From: SIG220 sp045615545
GTDB lineage: Bacteria > Bacillota_I > Bacilli_A > RFN20 > CAG-826
NCBI GenBank assembly: GCA_045615545.1
Contig: JAZLFA010000021.1
Span: 1 to 51,938, forward strand
Reading direction: 5' to 3'
DNA: 51,938 bases
Every line of letters begins with the position of its first letter. The first letter of the stretch is position 1. Made by a program: the position numbers and the translations under genes. This document shows, in pieces, positions 24,790 through 32,208 of this stretch. Below the pieces are notes generated by a model. That model ran no database searches. It was not told where the DNA came from and saw only the letters and a program-made list of their open reading frames with translations.

Positions 24790-25785
24790 TTAGACTCTAT
24801 TTTTGACACTTTTATAGTATTCTTCTTCTTTTTCATCAGGTGTTAACCCTTTATTAGAGGTGTGGATTCTTTGGGCGTTATAAAAAGTAAAATATGCTGA
24901 TAAATATTCTTTAATAACTTTAGAATTTTCATAATTGTTAATATTTAAATTAATTTCTTCACTTCTAACTTTAGAATAAAACCCTTCCATACATGCATTA
25001 TCATAAGGTTTTCCAGCCTGCGAAAATGATTGTTTGACGCCGAGCATTTTTAATAAGTTCATAAAATTTGTTGATTTGAATTGTGCGCCCTGATCAGAGT
25101 GAAACATTAAATCGATGGGTTCGTTTCTTGATGAAAATGCATCTTTAAAAGTGTTAATTGCTAAATTTTCATTTAACTGTGTTGATAGCCTCCAACCAAC
25201 AACTTTCCTTGCAAACAAATCCAAAATCACGCACAAATAAAATTTAACCCCTTTAACATTAATTTCTAGAAAATCACTCGCCCACACTTTATTTGGTTCT
25301 TTTTGTTCGAATTGTTGTCTAAGCAAATTCCTATAATAAGTTTGTTTTTGAGTATTAACATATGGTTTTTTCTTTTTCACAACCAAATTCGTTATTAAAT
25401 TGTTTTCTTTCATTACTTTTACGACGTATCTTTTACTAGTAATTATTCCCTTCTTTTTAAGCGCAATTACTATTTTTCCAGCACCATAAAGTTTTTTTGA
25501 ATTATTGAATATTTCAATTATTTCTCTTGCCATAGATTCTTTTCTTTTTTCATATGTTGTTTTTTCTACCTTATTAAACAAATAGTTGTAAAGAGTACCT
25601 CTATTAATTTTTATGACTTTTGCTATTTCATAAAGGTTGTAATCCGGATTTGCTTTTAAAAATCTTTTTGTCGCATCCTCTTTTTCTCTCACTGTGGCAT
25701 TTACTGAAACTCCAATATTTTGAAAAATAAACACCTGCCTTTTTAACTTTTCGTTTTCCTTAAATAAAATTTCTTTTCTGATCAT
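24790..25785 (-). CDS. IS3-family transposase
   Basis: The 331-aa protein has an N-terminal coiled/helix-turn-helix part (LYEIAKVIKINRGTLYNYLF near 51-70), an HTH_21-like linker, and an rve/integrase core with the catalytic triad D171 (WASDFLEI), D231 (FHSDQGAQF) and E267 (CMEGFYSKVR). All three acidic residues are present, so it may be active. Unlike typical IS3 elements there is no separate upstream orfA and no frameshift window; the helix-turn-helix is already in this single frame. An AAAGGAG lies upstream on the minus strand. Its stop overlaps the left inverted end. Confidence 0.88.
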   Translation of the reverse strand: MIRKEILFKENEKLKRQVFIFQNIGVSVNATVREKEDATKRFLKANPDYNLYEIAKVIKINRGTLYNYLFNKVEKTTYEKRKESMAREIIEIFNNSKKLYGAGKIVIALKKKGIITSKRYVVKVMKENNLITNLVVKKKKPYVNTQKQTYYRNLLRQQFEQKEPNKVWASDFLEINVKGVKFYLCVILDLFARKVVGWRLSTQLNENLAINTFKDAFSSRNEPIDLMFHSDQGAQFKSTNFMNLLKMLGVKQSFSQAGKPYDNACMEGFYSKVRSEEINLNINNYENSKVIKEYLSAYFTFYNAQRIHTSNKGLTPDEKEEEYYKSVKNRV

Positions 25786-25860
25786 AATTTTTGATCTCCT
25801 TTCGTGAATTTATAGATTACAACAAAACAAAATATTCAAAAAAATGTTTAAAATAGCACT
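24792..25860 (-). mobile_element. IS3-family insertion sequence
   Basis: The transposase at 24790-25785 is flanked by imperfect inverted ends. AGACTCTATTTTTGACA at the left matches the reverse complement of the right end (AGTGCTATTTTAAACA) through the shared CTATTTT, ACA and T-run blocks. Exact ends and target duplication are not clear: the flanking triplets differ. It inserted between a tRNA terminator and a truncated gene. Confidence 0.6.
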
Positions 25861-25862
25861 CT

Positions 25863-26024
25863 TTGAGTGAAAGTGCTTGCATCCCTCTCTCTGTTTCTCA
25901 ATCTACTAAAATTGTAAGTTGTGTAAATTTAGAACAAAATGAAGCGATCGAATTGTATAACTTTTTATACAAAACTCTTAAACAATTAAATGACAAAAAT
26001 AAGAGTATAGAGAAAAATGATTAG
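25863..26024 (+). pseudogene. 3' fragment of a gene cut by the IS, possibly a type I specificity subunit
   Basis: Starting next to the right end of the IS, a frame is open for 53 codons to TAG. The composition is clearly protein-like (IPLSVSQSTKIVSCVNLEQN, then AIELYNFLYKTLKQLNDKNK). The I-P-L ... K-I-V pattern followed by a coiled helix faintly resembles the conserved repeats of HsdS specificity subunits. No proper start exists. A terminator follows at 26049. This is most simply the tail of a gene whose front was lost when the IS arrived. The family call is weak. Confidence 0.35.
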
Positions 26025-26048
26025 CTTTAGTGATGAATCAATAGTGTA

Positions 26049-26101
26049 GGCCATTTTTAAGCAATATAAACTTTTGTGCAATATTGCTGTTGGCTTTTTT
26101 A
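26049..26101 (+). terminator. Terminator of the truncated gene
   Basis: An outer GCCA/TGGC and an inner AGCAATAT/ATATTGCT stem are followed by six T at 26095-26100. It overlaps the end of the convergent regulator gene. Confidence 0.7.
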
Positions 26102-26461
26102 TTTAAGTTTTTGCTCCATGCATTCAAGAGTTTCAGGAGAAATGACATGTTCAATCATGCAGCAATCTTTTTCTGCGATTGGTTTTGGCACGCCAAGTTT
26201 TTTAATTAAATATTCACGAATTATAATGTGCCTATGATAAACACCTTTTGCAAGTAATCTTCCGGATTCTGTTAATTTAAGTTCAGAATAAGGAGTTTTT
26301 TCTATTAAATTCGCTTTTAATAATTCATTAGTAGCTTTTGTAACAGCTGGTTTTGTGACATTTAACATTTTAGAAATTGTTACCGATTTAACTTTCTGAT
26401 CCTCAATTTCAAGAATGTAGATAGCTTCTAAATAATCTTCAAATGATTGTGATAATTTCAT
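26099..26461 (-). CDS. DtxR/MntR-family metal-dependent regulator
   Basis: The 120-aa protein (start at ATG 26461, KLSQSFEDYLEAIYIL; an upstream TTG is less likely) has the winged-helix N-terminal domain of DtxR-family repressors: EDYLEAIYIL, VTISKMLNVTKPAVTKATNEL, then a wing and HRHIIIREYLIKKLG. Metal ligands of the family are recognisable (E-K-D-C-C-M-I-E-H-V-I-S-P-E). It lacks the SH3-like third domain, as in MntR. It is divergent from feoAB, so it probably senses iron (or manganese) and represses feoAB and itself through the two repeats at 26497 and 26560. Confidence 0.88.
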   Translation of the reverse strand: MKLSQSFEDYLEAIYILEIEDQKVKSVTISKMLNVTKPAVTKATNELLKANLIEKTPYSELKLTESGRLLAKGVYHRHIIIREYLIKKLGVPKPIAEKDCCMIEHVISPETLECMEQKLK

Positions 26462-26496
26462 AATAATATTATTTATCAATATAAATTGGAATTCAA

Positions 26497-26517
26497 GAAA
26501 AAGTTAAATATGGTTAA
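26497..26517. promoter_or_regulatory. Operator-like repeat 1 for the DtxR-type regulator
   Basis: A 21-bp sequence centred on GTTAAATATGGTTAA lies just upstream of the feoA -35 box. It is identical to a second copy at 26560-26580. The core GTTAA-N6-TTAA(C) is an inverted repeat as expected for a dimeric regulator. Confidence 0.7.
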
Positions 26518-26523
26518 TTTCTA

Positions 26524-26552
26524 TTGACCTTATAGTAAATAATCCGTAAAAT
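26524..26552 (+). promoter_or_regulatory. Promoter of feoAB
   Basis: TTGACC at 26524-26529, a 17-bp spacer, TAAAAT at 26547-26552. The predicted start of transcription is at the edge of operator 2. Confidence 0.8.
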
Positions 26553-26559
26553 AGTAACC

Positions 26560-26581
26560 GAAAAAGTTAAATATGGTTAAC
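26560..26581. promoter_or_regulatory. Operator-like repeat 2 overlapping the feoA start
   Basis: The exact 21-bp copy of repeat 1, here completed to GTTAA-ATATGG-TTAAC. It follows the predicted transcription start and contains the first possible feoA start codon (26573). Confidence 0.7.
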
Positions 26582-26854
26582 ATTATGCATAAAGAAAAAA
26601 GTAGATTAAATATAGGTGAAGAAGGGCATTTGTCAGATTTGAAAAGAGGACAAAAATGTATCGTTTTAGATCTCCATAATGATAATGCTGCACTTCGTAG
26701 GCATCTTCTTGATATGGGGATTACAAGAGGAGTAGAAATTGAAGTTAAAAAAATAGCTCCTTTAGGTGATCCAGTTGATATTTGTTTAAGAGGATATGAA
26801 CTATGTATTCGTAAAGCGGATATGCATTTTATTGAAGTAAGGGTAGTGGAATAA
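26573..26854 (+). CDS. feoA: Ferrous iron transport accessory protein FeoA
   Basis: The 93-aa protein has an SH3-like FeoA domain from ~22: L-K-R-G-Q-K-C-I-V, RRHLLDMGITRGVEIEVKK, APLGDP, then I-C-L-R-G-Y-E-L-C-I-R-K. It is a cytoplasmic partner that supports FeoB. The start is either ATG 26573 or 26585; neither has a ribosome site, and 26585 would remove residues lying in the operator. It is followed after 1 nt by feoB. Regulation by the divergent DtxR-type protein is very likely from the two flanking operators. Confidence 0.9.
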   Translation: MVNIMHKEKSRLNIGEEGHLSDLKRGQKCIVLDLHNDNAALRRHLLDMGITRGVEIEVKKIAPLGDPVDICLRGYELCIRKADMHFIEVRVVE

Positions 26855-26855
26855 A

Positions 26856-28892
26856 ATGAAAATTGCATTAGTAGGAAACCAGAACGCTGGTAAAACAACA
26901 ATTTTCAATGCACTAACTGGATCTAATCAAAAAATTGGTAATTGGCCTGGTGTAACTATTGAAAGAAAGGAAGGGCTTCTTAAGAAAACTAAGGATTTTG
27001 AAGTTATAGATTTACCTGGTATTTATTCGTTATCGCCATATACTCCAGAAGAAGAAATATCACGTTCTTTTATCATTAATAAAAAACCAGATTTAATTAT
27101 TAATGTTGTTGACGGTACTTCTATTGAAAGATCGCTTTATTTGACAACACAATTATTGGAACTTGATGTAGATGTAATTATTGCTCTTAATATGTCTGAT
27201 ATTTTAGAGTCACGTGGAATTAAGATTGATGTTGAGAAATTATCCAATAAACTTCACACAACAATTATTCCAGTTTCAGGTCTAACAGAAAACGGAATTA
27301 ATTCATTAATTGATACAATTCTAAGTGGTAAATATATTAAAAACGAACATAACAAAATTTATTCTGAAGATATTGAGGATTTGATCGAAAAATTTAGCAA
27401 AACACTTATATCTAATAATAAACGATTTATTGCAGTTAAATTAATCGAAAATGATCGCGATTATCACTCTTTAATAAGTGAAAACCATGAAAAGCAAATA
27501 AAAGAACTTGAAACAAATAACAATATGGATGGCGAACAATTAATAGCCTCAAAACGTTATGAATATATAGAAAAAATTAAAAGGGAGTGTACATTTGTTA
27601 CTCCTAAAAAAGAGTCTATTACAGATAAACTTGATCGTGTTTTCTTAAATAAATGGTTAGCTCTTCCTATTTTTGCCCTAGTTATGGCGTTTATATATTT
27701 TTTGTCGATTGGTGTAATTGGTGGATTAACGACTCCTTTAATAGAGGTTCTATTTAATGGAACTAGTGGGGAACCTGTCGAATTTGACCTTATTTTTACA
27801 ACAATCCGTGCAAACCTCAATTTTAAGGGGATTGGTCCATTACTTGGTGAGGTAATTCAAAATGCTGGTGGATCTCCTTGGGCAATTTCACTTGTTCAGG
27901 ACGGAATTATTGGTGGTGTTGGTAGCGTATTATCGTTTTTACCACAACTTATTGTGATGTTTTTGTGTTTGTCGCTTCTTGAAACAACTGGATATATGTC
28001 GAGAATCGCTTTCTTTTTGGATAGAATCTTCCATAAATTTGGATTAAGTGGTAAATCTCTTATTCCTTTTATCGTTGGCTCCGGTTGTAGTGTTCCTGGA
28101 ATTGCTTCGAGTAGAATTGTTGAGGATGAAAACGAACGAAAAGCCACAATGATTCTTACACCATTTATACCTTGTAGTGCAAAATTGCCAATTATTGCAT
28201 TATTTTCTTCCTATTTTTTTAATAATTATGCTTGGCTAATTTCGTTATCTGCATATTTAATTGCAATTATTTTAATTTTAATTTTTGGTTACTTATTTAA
28301 GAAATTTATTTTTAAAGGTGAGCACTCTTCTTTTGTTAGCGAACTTCCTGAATATAGAAAACCAAAAGGAAAATATATTGTTAGAGATGTATATGACAAA
28401 TCATTTGCTTTTATTAAAAAAGCTGGAAGGTTGATATTACTGTTCTCTATTATTGTATGGTTTTTAACAAGATTTACTTGGTCGTTTAACTTTCTTGAAC
28501 CAGAAAATATAAATAATTCAATGCTCGCTGGAATTGGTAATGCATTTGCATGGTTCTTTTATCCAATGCTTGGTGAATGGAGCTGGGGAGCAAGCGTTAG
28601 TGCGATCCAAGGGTTAATCGCAAAAGAGCAAGTTGTTGCATCAATGTCGATTATCGCAGGAAGTGAGAATGTGTTTGCTTCTGGAGGACCATTTTCTTTC
28701 TTGACTGGACCTACTGCTTACGCTTTTATGGTTTTTAATTTATTTAGTGTTCCCTGCGTTGCAGCATTGGGTGCTTTAAGACGCGAAGCTAGAAGCGCAA
28801 AAACTTTATTATTAAGCATTTTATTTGAAATTGGTTTTGCATGGATTCTCGCAACTCTAATTGGAGTTATTGGAAGGGCTATTGTTTTATGA
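26856..28892 (+). CDS. feoB: Ferrous iron transporter FeoB
   Basis: The 678-aa protein has the N-terminal G domain (P-loop GNQNAGKTT near 7, switch I N-W-P-G-V-T-I-E, DLPGIYS, then the NMSD G4 motif near 113). A helical spacer follows, then the membrane region with two Gate-type segments (around SLLETTGYMSRIAFFLDRI and the C-terminal counterpart), with G-S-G-C-S-V-P-G-I near 407. It imports Fe2+ across the membrane. It ends in TGA overlapping the next start (ATGA), an operon of feoA, feoB and a small Cys protein. Confidence 0.97.
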   Translation: MKIALVGNQNAGKTTIFNALTGSNQKIGNWPGVTIERKEGLLKKTKDFEVIDLPGIYSLSPYTPEEEISRSFIINKKPDLIINVVDGTSIERSLYLTTQLLELDVDVIIALNMSDILESRGIKIDVEKLSNKLHTTIIPVSGLTENGINSLIDTILSGKYIKNEHNKIYSEDIEDLIEKFSKTLISNNKRFIAVKLIENDRDYHSLISENHEKQIKELETNNNMDGEQLIASKRYEYIEKIKRECTFVTPKKESITDKLDRVFLNKWLALPIFALVMAFIYFLSIGVIGGLTTPLIEVLFNGTSGEPVEFDLIFTTIRANLNFKGIGPLLGEVIQNAGGSPWAISLVQDGIIGGVGSVLSFLPQLIVMFLCLSLLETTGYMSRIAFFLDRIFHKFGLSGKSLIPFIVGSGCSVPGIASSRIVEDENERKATMILTPFIPCSAKLPIIALFSSYFFNNYAWLISLSAYLIAIILILIFGYLFKKFIFKGEHSSFVSELPEYRKPKGKYIVRDVYDKSFAFIKKAGRLILLFSIIVWFLTRFTWSFNFLEPENINNSMLAGIGNAFAWFFYPMLGEWSWGASVSAIQGLIAKEQVVASMSIIAGSENVFASGGPFSFLTGPTAYAFMVFNLFSVPCVAALGALRREARSAKTLLLSILFEIGFAWILATLIGVIGRAIVL

Positions 28893-29062
28893 GCTATGTA
28901 GATATTTTAATTACAATTATCACTTTCATAATTGTTTTTTCTATTATCTTTTTCACTTTCATTCGCCCTAAAATGAGAGGGCAAAAAATTATATGCCACA
29001 ATTGTCCGGTTTCTAAAAAAGGAAAAAGATTATTAAAGAATTATAAAAACAGAAAATTATAA
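28889..29062 (+). CDS. FeoB-associated small membrane protein with CxxC
   Basis: This 57-aa protein starts at ATG 28889 within the feoB stop. It has one transmembrane helix (VDILITIITFIIVFSIIFFTF) followed by a short basic tail with C-H-N-C-P near 42. Small proteins of this layout following feoB are known as FeoB-associated Cys-rich membrane proteins; the role is not established, probably in helping or sensing iron at FeoB. Confidence 0.75.
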   Translation: MSYVDILITIITFIIVFSIIFFTFIRPKMRGQKIICHNCPVSKKGKRLLKNYKNRKL

Positions 29063-29160
29063 ATGAATTTGTTGCCATGATGTCTTTTTAGAACTTGCAA
29101 TTGAATTTTAGAACTTTTAAAAATTATCATTTTGGTGTAAAAAAACACGAAAAACATATG

Positions 29161-29235
29161 TTAACTTCGTTGCGTTCGACCTATTAACTTCGTTGCGTTC
29201 GATTTAAAAACTATTAACTTCGTTGCGCAAAGACA
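29161..29235 (+). repeat. Type B repeat array, copy 1
   Basis: TTAACTTCGTTGCG occurs at 29161, 29184 and 29214 (spacings 23 and 30 bp). The array ends in AAAGACATT like the type A elements. Copy 2 at 32083-32156 is nearly identical (a few differences in 75 bp) and in the same orientation. Confidence 0.85.
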
Positions 29236-29248
29236 TTAGTTAAACCGA

Positions 29249-29279
29249 GGCACTTTTTCCTCAAAAAGGTGCCTTTTTT
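29249..29279 (+). terminator. Rho-independent terminator (feo operon)
   Basis: GGCACTTTTT pairs with AAAAAGGTGCC (one bulge), followed by six T. Confidence 0.88.
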
Positions 29280-29376
29280 GTTACTTTTTTAGCAAAAATC
29301 GCTATTTTTCAATTTTTTGCTTTTATAATTTTGAACATTTTTTGAATACTTAAAAAACATCCTAGACAGGTATCAA

Positions 29377-29474
29377 ATCCTGTCACCCCTGGTTATGAAA
29401 TGTTAGTTTTTATTATATAAAAGGCATTTTTTTGTCTTTTTAAGTATGTTGTTCGTATCCTGTCATCCCTGGTT
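29377..29474 (+). repeat. Pair of 18-bp direct repeats upstream of the second XRE-type gene
   Basis: ATCCTGTCACCCCTGGTT at 29377-29394 and ATCCTGTCATCCCTGGTT at 29457-29474 (one difference, 80 bp apart). GC content is well above the surroundings. The second copy ends 34 bp before the gene at 29509. They are probably regulator binding sites (inference). Confidence 0.65.
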
Positions 29475-29508
29475 TAAAAATGAAATTACTTGATGATTTT
29501 CATTTGTT

Positions 29509-30150
29509 ATGGATTATTTACTAATAGTAAAGCCTATGAGAACATTTGATGGAGTTGTATTTGCAAGGACTAGAATGGGGTTTAGTAGATATCTTAGACA
29601 CCACAGAACGCATTATCGAATTCAAGAAAGAGTTTATACCTATCATTGCCGTTTGATTGGATTCAAAATTGAAGAGCAGATGGAAATTGAAAAGATAATA
29701 GAATTAGATAAAAAATTCATGGCTTTAACAACACCAGAAGAAAGAGAAATGATAAAGTATCTTGCCTATCACAATCCGAATGAAAGGCCTCCTGAACATC
29801 TTCATGAATCCTTTGAATCTGCATATCCAAAGTGGTATTCAGTCTTTTATAACAATAGTGATCCGCTATTTGGAAAAATTAGCCCCGTTTTATTAGGCAA
29901 AGAGATTGAATATTTAAGAGTTATAAACCAATATAATAAGTCTGAACTAGCAAGCATGGTTGGAATCGATAGAACAACACTTTTTGATATAGAACAAGGG
30001 TTAAGGTTACCCTCTATTGAGTCATTGCATAGAATTTGTGTAATTTTCAAAATCCCAATAGATTATCTAACAAAAATGGCTATTGTAAAAAATATTTATG
30101 ATATTCCAATTAAAAAGAAGATAACAATTGAATTGAAACAGTATTATTAA
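29509..30150 (+). CDS. XRE-family regulator, paralogue of the protein at 822
   Basis: The 213-aa protein has an N-terminal ~120-residue domain beginning VVFARTRMGFSRYLRHHR, which matches the FAKSRRGFEHWL start of the protein at 822. A Cro/C1-type helix-turn-helix follows near 128-190 (EIEYLRVINQYNKSELASMV, then GIDRTTLFDIEQGLRLPS). An internal ATG (29536) would align better with the paralogue's start; no ribosome site separates them. It overlaps the convergent recombinase gene by 4 bp. Both paralogues sit downstream of a repeat array, a terminator and direct repeats, so array and regulator appear to form one module. The function of the N-domain is unknown. Confidence 0.75.
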   Translation: MDYLLIVKPMRTFDGVVFARTRMGFSRYLRHHRTHYRIQERVYTYHCRLIGFKIEEQMEIEKIIELDKKFMALTTPEEREMIKYLAYHNPNERPPEHLHESFESAYPKWYSVFYNNSDPLFGKISPVLLGKEIEYLRVINQYNKSELASMVGIDRTTLFDIEQGLRLPSIESLHRICVIFKIPIDYLTKMAIVKNIYDIPIKKKITIELKQYY

Positions 30151-30737
30151 AAATATTTTTCTAACTTTCTAAAAAATGTTCCTCTGCTTAAGTTTGTTAA
30201 TTCACAAGCCTTTGAACTAGATATTTTCCTTTGTTTATATAATGTTGCTATCTCAATAAAATTATTCGGAATATCAATTGATGGTCTTCCAAACTTAACA
30301 CCTCTTAATTTTGCCATTCTTATGCCTTCTGCTTGTCTTTGCTTCATCGTTTCCCTTTCGTTTTCTGCAACGAATGATAAGACTTGAAGAACAACGTCTG
30401 CAATAAATTTTCCTACTAGATTTTTGCCTTCAATTCTTGTATCTAAAAGTGGCATATCAATTACGACAATATCAATTTCTCTTACTTTTGTAAGAATTCT
30501 CCATTCATCAAGAACCATATTATAATTTCTGCCTAAGCGATCAATTGATTTAATAAACAAAGTGTCACCAGGCTTCAATTTCCTAAGAAGTTTTTTATAA
30601 TTTGTCCTATTAAAATCTTTTCCTGATTCTTTGTCTGTGAAAATGTTTTGTTCAAGAATTCCTATTTTTAATAATTCATCTAATTGTCTGTCTAAGTTTT
30701 GCGTAACTGTAGATACTCTTGCATAACCATATTTCAT
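30147..30737 (-). CDS. Serine recombinase (resolvase/invertase type)
   Basis: The 196-aa protein starts KYGYARVSTVTQNLDRQ with the catalytic serine at residue 9. Y-A-R-V-S, R-L-G-R near 69 and the E-R-E-T-M-K-Q-R-Q-A-E-G helix near 127-138 are hallmarks of the resolvase/invertase catalytic domain. The C-terminus (SSSKACELTNLSRGTFFRKL) is a Hin-type helix-turn-helix. GGAGG lies 6 nt before the ATG. Such enzymes resolve or invert DNA between two short sites. The nearly identical arrays at 29161 and 32083, on either side of this gene, could be such targets but lie in direct orientation (inference). Confidence 0.92.
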   Translation of the reverse strand: MKYGYARVSTVTQNLDRQLDELLKIGILEQNIFTDKESGKDFNRTNYKKLLRKLKPGDTLFIKSIDRLGRNYNMVLDEWRILTKVREIDIVVIDMPLLDTRIEGKNLVGKFIADVVLQVLSFVAENERETMKQRQAEGIRMAKLRGVKFGRPSIDIPNNFIEIATLYKQRKISSSKACELTNLSRGTFFRKLEKYF

Positions 30738-30776
30738 AATTTTCCTCCGGTTATGGTATCTATGGCCTAAAAGAAA

Positions 30777-30799
30777 AGACTAATCAAGTTAATTAGTCT
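30777..30799 (-). promoter_or_regulatory. Hairpin upstream of the recombinase
   Basis: AGACTAAT and ATTAGTCT form a perfect 8-bp stem. On the minus strand TTTTCTTTT follows, so it could attenuate or end transcription reaching the recombinase gene 40 bp further on. It could instead be a binding site. Confidence 0.45.
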
Positions 30800-30870
30800 C
30801 AAAAGGTACACATTTTGGATTTCCTATATTCTCTATTAAATTATTAAAGATTTCAAGAAAATTTTTTTAG

Positions 30871-30893
30871 ACCGAAAATCGTACGTTTTGGTT
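30871..30893. promoter_or_regulatory. Palindromic site between recombinase and small membrane protein genes
   Basis: ACCGAAAATCGTACGTTTTGGT is an imperfect palindrome centred on CGTACG. Its place upstream of a serine recombinase makes it a candidate recombination or operator site; no experiment supports this here. Confidence 0.3.
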
Positions 30894-30914
30894 CTTTAGG
30901 AAAGGAGAAGAAAG

Positions 30915-31193
30915 ATGGGCAAAGGTTTAAAAATTGCAGGTTTAGTTCTTGGCATTCTTGGCATTGTAATGGGATTTACCGGTTTTGGTGTTGCTATTTG
31001 TTCAGTAATTGGACTTCCATTATCAATTACAGGTCTTATTTTATCCATTGTTGGTTTAAATAAGTCTAAAGATGGTCTTGGAACTGCTGCATTAGTTTTA
31101 TCAATCATCGCAACCGTATTTACCGCAGTTACATTCTTTACATGTGGTATTTGTGTTCTTTGTGTTGCAGGTAAAGCAGCTAAATTGGCATAG
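30915..31193 (+). CDS. Small DUF4190-like membrane protein
   Basis: The 92-aa protein is nearly all membrane helix with Gly-rich packing. It has three segments: KIAGLVLGILGIVMGFTGFG, CSVIGLPLSITGLILSIVGL and the C-terminal AALVLSIIATVFTAVTFFTC. The middle G-L-N-K-S-K-D-G-L-G-T loop is typical of DUF4190 proteins. Function unknown. A strong AAAGGAG precedes the ATG, and a strong terminator follows the stop. Confidence 0.7.
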   Translation: MGKGLKIAGLVLGILGIVMGFTGFGVAICSVIGLPLSITGLILSIVGLNKSKDGLGTAALVLSIIATVFTAVTFFTCGICVLCVAGKAAKLA

Positions 31194-31202
31194 TTCATCT
31201 CC

Positions 31203-31227
31203 AAGGGGGTTGAATTCCCCCTTTTTT
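31203..31227 (+). terminator. Rho-independent terminator
   Basis: AAGGGGG and CCCCCTT form a 7-bp GC-rich stem with loop TTGAATT, followed by six T. It lies between the small membrane protein and lgt, 8 nt before the lgt start. Confidence 0.93.
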
Positions 31228-31235
31228 AGTTATTT

Positions 31236-32018
31236 ATGTTTCCATATTTAGATAAAAATCAAAAAATACCTGTTTATGGTATTTGTTTCATTGTTGGAAT
31301 TGTTGTTTCTTTTTTAGTAATGCTTTTTTTAGTAAAAAGAGAAAATAGAAAAAAAGATCAATTTTTTTATGGATCGTTATTTGCTGCAATTGGAGGAATA
31401 ATAGGAGCAAAGTTACTGAGCATTATTACTTCGTTTGATATTATTGTCGAATACAATTTAGATATTATTTCAATAATAAAAAATGGATTTGTTTTTTATG
31501 GAGGATTAATTGGAGGTTTTGTAGGATATTTAATATACTGCAAAGTGTTCAAACAAGATCTTTTTGAAATGACTGATATTGCAGCTGTTTCTTTACCGAT
31601 AGGTCATGCAATAGGAAGAGTCGGATGTTTTTGTTCGGGTTGTTGTTTCGGGATGCCAACAGATTCATGGCTTGGTGTCGTTTATACCCATCCTGCCGAC
31701 CCTAATTGTCCTGTTGGTATTAAATTATTGCCGACACAATTATTCGAAACGGGTTATGATCTAATAATTTTTGCAATTCTTTTATTTGTTTCATTAAAGT
31801 TTAAAACGCAAAAATCAACAAGAACTTTGTTATACATATATATGTATGCAACCTGTAGATTTATAAATGAATTTTTTAGATATGATAAAATACGTGGATT
31901 TTTGTGGATTTTTTCCACATCACAGTGGATCTCAATCATTTTAGTATTAGTGGCAACAGTTTTCTTAATAGTTAAAAAAACAAAAGTAAAAAATAAAATA
32001 ATCAACGATGAATATTAA
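31236..32018 (+). CDS. lgt: Prolipoprotein diacylglyceryl transferase, variant active loop
   Basis: The 260-aa protein has about seven membrane helices and the Lgt landmarks: F-Y-G-G-L-I-G-G near 87, HAIGRVGCFCSGCCFG near 128-143 (the family R-x-G-N-F-x-N-x-E-x-x-G region), LPTQLFE near 168 and CRFINEFFRYD near 206. The asparagine and glutamate of the classical signature are replaced by cysteines and glycine, so it belongs to a divergent Lgt group. It transfers diacylglycerol from phosphatidylglycerol to the lipobox cysteine, maturing lipoproteins such as those at 3699, 7233, 18211 and 22660. No ribosome site is seen; the start is just after a terminator. Confidence 0.82.
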   Translation: MFPYLDKNQKIPVYGICFIVGIVVSFLVMLFLVKRENRKKDQFFYGSLFAAIGGIIGAKLLSIITSFDIIVEYNLDIISIIKNGFVFYGGLIGGFVGYLIYCKVFKQDLFEMTDIAAVSLPIGHAIGRVGCFCSGCCFGMPTDSWLGVVYTHPADPNCPVGIKLLPTQLFETGYDLIIFAILLFVSLKFKTQKSTRTLLYIYMYATCRFINEFFRYDKIRGFLWIFSTSQWISIILVLVATVFLIVKKTKVKNKIINDEY

Positions 32019-32082
32019 TGTTTTTTAATTCAATGTAATAAAAAAATATAAACTTTAGGAGTTAAATAGCCTAATTTATATG

Positions 32083-32156
32083 TTAACTTCGTTGCGTTCG
32101 ACCTATTAACTTCGTTGCGTTCGATTAAAAAACTATTAACTTCATTGCGTAAAGAC
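32083..32156 (+). repeat. Type B repeat array, copy 2
   Basis: TTAACTTCGTTGCG at 32083 and 32106 and a near copy at 32136 (spacings 23 and 30, as in copy 1), ending in AAAGACAT. It is directly repeated with copy 1, about 2.9 kb away. Confidence 0.85.
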
Positions 32157-32169
32157 ATCCGAGAAATTA

Positions 32170-32198
32170 GATGATACTAATATCATCTTTTTATTTTT
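32170..32198 (+). terminator. Rho-independent terminator of lgt
   Basis: GATGATA and TATCATC (7 bp) around CTAA, followed by TTTTTATTTTTTT. Confidence 0.88.
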
Positions 32199-32208
32199 TT
32201 GTAAATTA

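Larger units (their letters stand above)
29063..29508. other. 446-bp repeat-rich intergenic region before the second XRE-type gene
   Basis: No gene is seen. In order it holds two copies of TTTTAGAACTT (near 29086 and 29106), the type B repeat array (29161-29235), a terminator (29249-29279), an AAAAATCGCTATTTTT hairpin near 29295, and a pair of 18-bp repeats (29377-29394, 29457-29474). The order copies that upstream of the related regulator at 822. Confidence 0.6.

Noticed and set aside
29161..29235. Possible CRISPR array (direct repeats with spacers)
   Set aside because: Units are only ~14-20 bp, spacers are 7-18 bp and not unique between copies, only two or three units occur, and no cas gene is present.
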